64,000 bases of DNA, from the NCBI GenBank assembly GCA_023078685.1, contig JALGAS010000008.1, positions 3,348,001-3,412,000 of the forward strand, written 5' to 3'. The stretch's first letter is position 1, and the number at the start of each line of letters is the position of its first letter. Position numbers and translations under genes: made by a program. This DNA comes from Neopestalotiopsis rosae (lineage: Eukaryota; Ascomycota; Sordariomycetes; Amphisphaeriales; Sporocadaceae). Shown here one piece after another: positions 57,084-64,000 of the stretch. Below the pieces are notes generated by a model. It was given only the letters and a program-made list of their open reading frames with translations. It did not search any database and had not been told where the DNA came from.

Positions 57084-58709
57084 TTAGATGGTTATGCTGA
57101 TAGTCTTTTGCAACTGAGGGTTCTCCTGCTCCTGCAGCTGAGGGTCTGTGACGTCTGAAATATCCTGGTTCTGAAAGTATGGAGGGTTTACACCAGTCCA
57201 GGCGACGGCGCCACGATCATCATAGGATCCAAATCCCTGAGGATCGGCATACCCAGGCATGGGCTGACCTATTTCTAACGTTTAGTGGAATGAAAGCAAT
57301 TACAAAACATGATGCTTTATGGAAGGGGCCAGAAAAGTCAACATTTCTCAAGGTTGCTTTCCAACGTGGAGTACAGATGGCAAGTCTGCAGCCGATGCAG
57401 CCGTTGTGACATTGAATAAAGGACAGAGATGGACAGATTACTAGCCGAATGCAAAGACTAACCTTGACTGTAGTCTGGATAATACAGACCATGCTGCGGC
57501 ATCTGGTGATTAAAGAACTGCTCATCTGGAGCACCACCTGTTGTTTGAGGTGATGTTGTCCAGCCATAGTCGGACGGGCCATCATTGCTCTGTGCAGGAA
57601 TGAATTGGTCCCATGGGTTGTTGGCCATGTCTGGAGGCGATACTGGGGTCTGAAGCTGGATTACGGAGTCGACAGCCTGGTTGGCTCCGCCTTGCTCCGT
57701 TTTGACGGCATGCGCATTCTGAAGCTTTGGGTCGTGGTGAGTGTTGATGCGCTGATGCCGGGTGAGGAGATCACGTCTAGCAAAGGCGTGACCGCAGTGG
57801 CAGACAAATGGCTTCTCCTTGGTGTCTATGATCTGTGGTTAGACGAGCCTAAAAACGGGACTTTTTTTCTTGGCGGGTCGGTCGGGGGAAGGATTCCGGG
57901 GGATCAGCTTGCGTGTTTCTGCGGAGAGAAGAGCGCTTCGGGGAGCCAGACAAGCCAATGAAAGACAAGCCTGATATCCACGACGCTTCATATGCCGAGA
58001 CGCAATAGTCTTGTCGTTGCATGCATTGGGGAATAAAAGCAAGTTGGGGGTTGCCAAAGGTGGGGAACCTCAAAGTGTTTCGGATGGGTATACGGAAACC
58101 CCAGCCTCTTGCTGCGGACTTTCCGGGCAGGGTAAGGAGCTCTGCTGGCTTGCTTAAGCTTGCTTGAGCGTTGAGCAGCCGATGGGACGCAAACGACGCG
58201 GGGTTGCGCCGTTCACGAAAAAAGAGGCTCTGCTCAAATCGGGAACTTGTCTGATGAAGAGTAGAATGCTGCTCTAATTGACGCCTCGATATTGCAAATG
58301 TCTGGGCAGAGGGACAAACGCAACGCCGATGTAGCCAAACGCAGAACAGACAGGGGGTCAATATACACTAGAATGGGAGGAGGCGAACGGGGTCTCATTA
58401 CCGCGGTTGGAGTACAGCTTGAGTACGGGCAAGCAGACAAGAGCGGGTGAGTGATGGAGCGCGCTGGTTGGAGAAAAATGGACAGACCAAAAATAAAAAA
58501 ACGACGAAAAGATGGCGGGCGGAAAAACGCGTCGTTGGACTCAACTTACGAGTTCGAACATGACGCTCCTTGTGTTCGGAGCGCTTGAATTGACGGCTAC
58601 AGAATGGGCAAATGTGCGACACTTCTCCCGAGGGCTTGCGTCGCTTTTGCGTGACTCCGGCCGCGACGGGTGGCCGCGAGGTAGAATCCGTCATGACTTG
58701 CGATGCCAT
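57084..58709 (-). CDS. C2H2 zinc-finger transcription factor with two fingers
   Basis: Model on the minus strand: exons 58709-58550, 57825-57463, 57268-57084, in phase, 235 aa. Finger 1 is C34-x2-C37...H50-x3-H54 (HICPFCSRQFKRSEHKERHV); finger 2 is C62-x-C64...H77-x5-H83 (KPFVCHCGHAFARRDLLTRH), joined by the linker TKEKP. A pair of this form, with C-x-C-G in the second finger, is widespread among filamentous-fungal regulators. After the fingers the protein is Gln/Pro/Asn-rich with GWTTSPQTTGGAPDEQFF and a QLQEQENPQLQKTISI end. Nuclear DNA binding is expected; targets are unknown. The first intron (58549-57826) is 724 bases, far longer than the others here, and cuts inside the last histidine codon of finger 1. 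Start at the ATG giving MASQVMTDST; the upstream region is shared with a divergent dehydrogenase. Confidence 0.88.
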
Positions 58710-59854
58710 TTTGTGTGCTTTGTCTTGGGTGGAAGGCAGTTCGAGAATGAGGGGAGTTTGTTTGCTGTCTTGACGAGATGAATTGCGATGTCGTCCTGAC
58801 CAGAATTTTGTGTCAGGTCTTTATTTGAAGTTATGACCGCGTTGAGATGCTCATTGCGCGTTTGAATTCTTGAATAACTCAAGCAGTGTGAGTGAGCAGC
58901 AAGCAGATCAGACAGAACAAGACGTTTTGGACGTTGGAGGTAAATCTGGTAGTAGCAGTAGTAGTGGTAGGTCTAGGTGATGGTCCCTGTGGCAAAAGAT
59001 GGGGTTAAAGATTCAAATTGCGGGGGCGCTTGGGACGGAAAGAGGGGTGAGCGATGGGAATCATTCAATGCTGGCAACCACTGCACCACTGCACCCCGGA
59101 GCCAACCGTTAGTCCTTGGCCTTGACTTTTCCCTACTACACTACAGCAAAGAACCTAGGAGGCAAGGGAGGCTGGGCCGTTCCATGATGTAGCATTCAAT
59201 TCGATTTGATCTAATTTGCACACAAGTGTCATTTCATTACAAGACGATTCAATGATCATCGACAGAGTTGAAATCGCTTCGGATATTACAGTGTGCCGCA
59301 AGCACAGTAAAGTCTTTGTAATGACATGTCGACATATGCATGCAACAAGCCCATGAGTGCGCTCGCTGTCTCCTGATACCTAGGTACTGTTGCCGCTGCT
59401 CAAGCTGCCAGTACGTCTAAATAGGGCATGGTTCGGTGCAAAGCAACTCCCCTTGAGTCCTTGGTAGCATTAAGTAGCTCCGGACCTGGGGTTGGCACCA
59501 CCGCGACACCACTAGCGTTATCAGTGCAACGATACGATGCTGTCGGGGAGTATACAGTGGACCGCCGAAAAGCTTCACAGTAACGGCCCATTGATAGTAG
59601 TTGATATGGTCCACAGGGAAAAGATAGGTAGACATCTAGAGATTTATCTCGAAACATTTCTGGACATTTCTCACAACACAGAGTCTCCTCACATTTTCGC
59701 ACTTCTCGTCTTCTCCTTCTTCTTACCATCTCGGGCTTGGACAAGTCCATTTTCCCCATATTGGACGCTAGTCTGCTTGCGACCGTATCTGCAGCTTCCT
59801 TGTGACCAAACATCCCGGCAGCTGCACCAGAGAGCTCCGACCACCATCAGGGAA
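58710..59854. promoter_or_regulatory. Divergent upstream region of the C2H2 regulator and the SDR gene
   Basis: 1,145 bases between two start codons pointing apart. A minus-strand frame at 59,400-59,813 has no domain and lies over CT-rich sequence (plus strand, near 59,680-59,740) that more likely belongs to the dehydrogenase leader. No motif can be tied to the C2H2 protein. Confidence 0.5.
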
Positions 59855-60918
59855 ATGGCTCTGGCTTCGGCGACGACAGTCTTTAAGCTCCCAGGGGTAG
59901 CCCTCATCACGGGCGCAGGTGGCACTGGTAAGCAGCCCATCTGCCATTTTGCTTTCGGCCCTTTGCCTGCCGCGGCGAGAGAGCGAAATAAGGAATCAGT
60001 GACCCAGGTATATGAGCTAAAGTCAGTCTATAATTGCATGTAGGCATTGGTGCTGCTGTGGCCAGGGGGTTTGCTCGATCTGGTTGTTCCCGGATTGCCA
60101 TCACAGATCTCAACGGCGACTCTTTACGAGCCACTCAAAATGCCATACTCAAGATAAACCCACAGGCAGAGGTGACTGCTCGCGAGGGCGATATATCGAA
60201 TGAGTCGTTTGTGGTAAGTGGAATAATAGTCGAATGAATAAAGACGTCGACATCTGCACGCCTCGCAACGTTTGAACGTTGCTGCAGGGTCTGGGTACCA
60301 TTCGGTGTTCCATCAATTTAGTTTGAGTAATTGAAAACTAACTAGTACTAGAGCTCGTTCGTGGCTGATGTAGCCAAAACCTACAAACGCCTTGACTATG
60401 CCGTCAATTGCGCCGGCATTCTGACCGAATCGGCAAGATCGACAGAGACGCCTGTGTCCGTCTTTGACGCCATCAACAATGTAAACTACCGAGGTACGTG
60501 GCTGTCCTCGAGAGCTGCGCTGGCGGCCATGCTCAAGCAGGAACCCTTGGCCCCGGGCAAAACCCGGGGCGCCGTCGTCAACATTGCCAGCCAGCTCGGC
60601 ATCGTGGCGCGGCCGGGCGCCGCCGCCTACTGCGCCTCCAAGGCCGCCATCGTCAACATGACCCGGTCCGACGCCATCGATTACTCGACCGACGGCATCC
60701 GGGTCAACTGCGTGTGCCCGGGCGTCATTGAGACGCCCATGACCACGAGCTCCGCCGAGATGGTCGAGAGGCTGCGGCCCGCCGTCGACATTGCGCCCAT
60801 GCGGCGGATGGGCACGCCCGAGGAGGTCGCTCATGCCGTCTTGTTCCTCTGCTCCCCGGAAGCGTCTTTCATCCAGGGGCATGCGTTAGTGGTGGATGGA
60901 GGATATACCATCAACTAA
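59855..60918 (+). CDS. Short-chain dehydrogenase/reductase (classical SDR)
   Basis: Model: exons 59855-59927, 60044-60213, 60352-60918, in phase, 269 aa. The cofactor loop is ITGAGGTGIG (residues 18-27), one residue longer than the usual TGxxxGxG. NCAG is at 100-103, a likely catalytic Asn at 126 (NNVNYRGTW), Ser161 in VVNIASQLG, Tyr174 and Lys178 in AAYCASK. The late blocks IRVNCVCPGVIETPM and GHALVVDGGYTIN are typical of classical SDRs. An Asp after the second strand (ITD46) suggests NAD preference. The substrate is unknown; SDRs act on alcohols, sugars, steroids and polyketides. The first intron splits the glycine loop, so the start is fixed by the need for that loop. The gene is divergent from the C2H2 regulator, 1.1 kb away. 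Confidence 0.93.
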
Positions 60919-61134
60919 TGACGAGCAATCATATATAATCTCAAGTCATTTATATCAGATATCTGAATAGAACTTCAAAATGTCAAATTTCTCAATTCAA
61001 AGAGCATGATACGAAAGAAATTCCTAATATAGGCAACGAAGTGAAAGAAAATAAACTCTAAATCAAATCAAGATGCCATGCTTTTTTCAGTCGGCTTCAC
61101 AAATGAAAGAAAAACGCCCTACCCCACAGGGACT

Positions 61135-64000
61135 CTAATGGTGCCTCCTCCCTATTCCATGGACATGCCCATGAGCGTCCCGCCTAAACCACCTGCGATA
61201 GGGTCCGACATAGGTAGCCGACGTGCTGGCATCCTCGGCCATGGCCATGGTATCCGTGGGCATGGGATCCGCGCCATTTATGCTGCTACTGCTGCTGCCG
61301 CTACTGCTCGTACTCATGCTCAAACTCCCAGTCCCGCCAATGAACCCATAAGAGCTGCTGCCCCCAGTTCCGTAGTAGAGGCTGCTTCCCGTACCGTATG
61401 CAGAGGGAAACGGCGGCTCTACCGTTACAGTCACGGGGTCCGCGGTGACGGTGATGTAGCTGGTGATGGGCGGATCGCAAAACGGCACGTCGGACGGGCG
61501 TACCGAAGTGATGGTCTGGTAGTTGACCACGGTGCTGGTTAGGTGGAGGGTGCTGTCGGCGGCTACGGCGGTCTCGCCTTGTTGTGCGTTGACCACGTCG
61601 ACGAGCGCACTGCATTAAGAAAGAGTCAAGTCAGCTTTCGTGCTTGATGGGAAACCACCCAAAAATAGAGTACCGTAATTTCGGAAGGAGATTGAGGAAG
61701 CAAGGGGGAGTTCTAACCTTGATGATGGGCTCACTTGGGCGACTGATGACAGTTTCCTGGTCTGGGTCACCATTGGCTGGGTACCCGAGGCTGCGGCGTA
61801 CGGTACGCTGGAGCTAGCCATGTCTGTGACGGGCACAGCAGCAGCAGACTCCGGGGTAGCTGGCGGTGGTGGAGGAGGAGGATTCTCAGCTGAAGTGAGG
61901 GCGCTGTACTCAATGACGGTGGTAAAGTAGTTGCCCAGAGTCAGGGTCGTGCAGGGCTTTGTTGACGTTGGCTCGGGCACCGTGGACTCGGCAGCAGTGG
62001 CGGCCGCGGCCAAGGGTGTGGTCGAAGTTGGTGCTGGCGCATCTTCGTATGTGATGGTCGTGGTGATTAGTGTTACCGACGAGCCGATGGTGTTGTTGAG
62101 GGTGACGGCTTGCGTCGAGTACGTGATGGGGCAGACTGTGGTCGACAGCGCTATGATCGAAGTGACCACAGCCGGGCTGCCGGAGCTTGCGGGACAATTC
62201 GTGACTTCTGGAGCACATGATGTGATGGTGAAGATATTGGTAGAGTAGACTGTTGATGTCCTTGACAACGGAAGCGCCGAGGCTGCAGGGGTGGTCACGG
62301 CCGCGACAGTTGAGGATAGGTTTTCGGACGAAGCAGTCACAGCAGTAGCAGTCTCAGGAGGTACACCGGAAGAACCGACAGGTGCGCTCTGATCAGTCAC
62401 CGGAGTCTCAATGCTGGGTGCAACACTTGACGATCCAGGAACTGGAACGGTCTCTGCAGCATTCTGTACCGCTGCTGTAACCGGGCAGATGGTTGTGTAT
62501 AGCGCCACCATCTCCGTAGTCACGCTGCCGAGTTGCGCCGAACATTCCTTGGATCCCTCTGCACACGAGCTTACAGTGTATACGCTGCTCGTGTAAACAG
62601 TAGATGTAGTCAGCTCCACGCTGGATGGCATTGTCTCAATGGCGTTATTGAGAACAGCAGTCGTGGGTACAGACAAAGGCAATGAGCTCGTCAAAGGCAC
62701 TGATGTGACTACACTTGCAGTGGCTGTGCTCGCGGCACTCGTTGTCCCTGTTTCTGTCTCAGTCACGGGACAGATTGTGGTGGAAATGGCTATGATTTCT
62801 GTCGTGACCTGGCCTTTCTTGGCAGGACAGTCCTTGACTTCTGGTGCGCAGGACGTAATGGTATAGACATTGGTAGAGTAAACGGTACTGGTTGTCAGCT
62901 TGGCAGTGGTCGGGGCCGTAGAAGCCACAGACGAATTGGCGGAAGCGACTGTCGATGTCATATTGGTGAGACTGAGCGGAGAAGTGCCCGAAGGAACCAC
63001 TGGAACACTTGTCTCCGATGCAACGATATTCGAGACCGAAATGGTATTGTTGGCCACTGGCGTGAAGCTGATTGACGAGTTGGCTGAGCTTGTGACAGAA
63101 GGCGTGGTGCCAGAAGATGTGATAGCCATAAATGTGCTGCCAGTTGTGGAAAATGTCGAGCTCGGTAGTTCCTGAGCCGCATTGACCGCACTGATCCGGG
63201 GAGTATAAGTGACCCCATCCAAGACTGTCTTGGTGACAGGACAAATGGTGGTGTACAGTGACACCAATTCAGTTGTCACGATTCCCTTTCTGGCGGGACA
63301 ATCCTTCACTTCGGGTGCACATGACGTGATCGTGTAGATGCTTGTCGAGTATACAGTAGAAAGTGTCGATGTAGTGATCTCACTGCTGACGCTGTAAATG
63401 GTCGGCATTACCTGAGATGACACACTCGTGGTGCTGATGAGTTCGGTACCGTTGATCTTTGCTGTCGGTATCGAGGCGTTATATGAGGAGATGACGGAAC
63501 TCATCTCGGAGATTGCTGAGTTAATAGTCGAGGAAATTGCAGAAGGTATAGTAGAAATACCGGAGGTCATGTTGCTTGAGATGCTACTTGAAGCCTGCGT
63601 AGTCGGAACGCTTGAGATAAAGGTTGAAGCCGGGGTCGAAACGGCAGTGGTCGAGGCCTTGGACTTTGCCTCTGCCTCTGTGACGGGACAGATGGTGGTG
63701 CCAACTGAAATGACTTCTGTGGTGACTGCCCCAAGCTTACCGGGACAATCCTTGACGGTCGGAGCACATGAAGTGATTGTGTAAACATTTGTTGAATAAA
63801 TTGTGGATGTAGTCAGGTCAGTGGCGCTCGCATTTGTGCTTCCGGAAGAGGTTTCAACAGTCGTTGCTGACAGAACTGACGAGTTACTGGAAGTCAAGCT
63901 TGACGTTGCGACAGAATCATTGGCGGCAGATAAGGCTGTATTCAGAACTGAAGATGTGGAAGCATCTGTGGGCTCCGTCTTCACAAATGTCGAAGAAGGC
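61135..64000 (-). CDS. Repeat-rich, Ser/Thr-rich secreted or cell-wall adhesin-like protein, 5' end outside window
   Basis: The minus-strand frame is open at the right edge (residues upstream read PSSTFVKTEP), so the N-terminus and any signal peptide are missing. Visible exons: 64000-61718 and 61609-61135, joined in phase, about 920 residues. The body is Ser/Thr/Ala/Val-rich and contains five units of about 45 residues with the pattern TSTVYSTNVYTITSCAPEVK-DCP...VTTE...TTICPVT, at roughly 63815-63670, 63365-63230, 62890-62755, 62605-62470 and 62255-62115. Units carry three cysteines. Similar units occur in fungal GPI-type wall proteins and adhesins. The tail has a Pro run, then a Gly/Ser-rich block (SSSGSSSSSINGADPMPTDT). 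No hydrophobic GPI signal is seen at the predicted end (YRRWFRRDAHGHVHGIGRRHH). Many potential O-mannosylation sites. Function in adhesion is inference. Confidence 0.85.
62115..63815 (-). repeat. Five protein-level repeats of about 45 residues
   Basis: Five spaced repeats, listed in the protein's order from the right: units 1-3 are close to consensus (SCAP-V-KDCP), unit 4 diverges (SCAEGSKECSAQ), unit 5 has VTNCPASSGSPAVVTS with two extra residues. They are separated by Ser/Thr-rich spacers of about 75-140 residues. This is a protein-level feature, with moderate DNA identity. Confidence 0.85.

Noticed and set aside
57849..58361. 170-codon minus-strand frame within the C2H2 gene
   Set aside because: It lies wholly inside the predicted 724-base intron on the same strand and shows no domain. 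Kept only as part of the intron finding.
59400..59813. 137-codon minus-strand frame between C2H2 regulator and SDR
   Set aside because: Basic RRRRRRE run arises from the CT-rich plus strand; likely the SDR 5' leader in reverse.
1..64000. tRNA, rRNA and CRISPR elements
   Set aside because: I looked for B-box-like GGTTCGA cores and regular spaced repeats by eye and found none; a tRNA with a weak signal could still be missed, and tRNAscan-SE would decide.

Overview
This looks like nuclear DNA of a filamentous ascomycete, most likely a sordariomycete and possibly Hypocreales. Genes are split by short introns (about 50-110 nt) with gtaagt/gtgagt-type donors. Upstream regions are pyrimidine-rich. 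The repertoire is typical of that group: Gal4-type zinc-cluster regulator, Pth11-like rhodopsin-fold receptor, NmrA-type reductase, Ser/Thr-rich cell-wall protein. The species cannot be fixed from the sequence. I rebuilt the gene models by hand from splice sites and reading-frame continuity.

Layout. Base 122 leftward: start of a gene that leaves the left edge. 4.9-8.2 kb: seven-exon zinc-cluster regulator with two complete Zn2Cys6 motifs. 10.0-10.6 kb: small single-span membrane protein with PY-type motifs. 10.6-19.9 kb: a 9.4 kb stretch with no convincing intact gene. 19.9-22.6 kb: Pumilio/Puf3-type RNA-binding protein. 24.7-26.0 kb: rhodopsin-domain membrane protein. 26.0-31.5 kb: gene-poor, with possible decayed coding. 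31.5-33.1 kb: mitochondrial PP2C phosphatase (PTC5 type). 36.0-39.6 kb: BCAS3/WD40-type protein. 40.1-40.6 kb: DPM2. 41.3-43.9 kb: splicing factor CWC22. 44.7-45.4 kb: small IFI6/IFI27-family protein. 46.4-48.8 kb: forkhead regulator. 48.8-54.3 kb: gene-poor. 54.3-55.6 kb: NmrA-like reductase. 57.1-58.7 kb: two-finger C2H2 regulator. 59.9-60.9 kb: short-chain dehydrogenase. 61.1 kb to the right edge: a repeat-rich, Ser/Thr-rich surface protein whose start lies outside the window.

Most genes are core eukaryotic functions: splicing, mRNA decay control, dolichol-phosphate-mannose synthesis, pyruvate dehydrogenase control, autophagy-type propeller protein and cell-cycle forkhead. The 54-64 kb end is more accessory in character, with two NAD(P)-binding oxidoreductases flanking a regulator and an adhesin-like wall protein. 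Two genes have unusually small first coding exons (DPM2 with only the ATG, the BCAS3-like gene with seven bases), which automated annotation could miss. I saw no tRNA, rRNA, CRISPR array or intact transposon.
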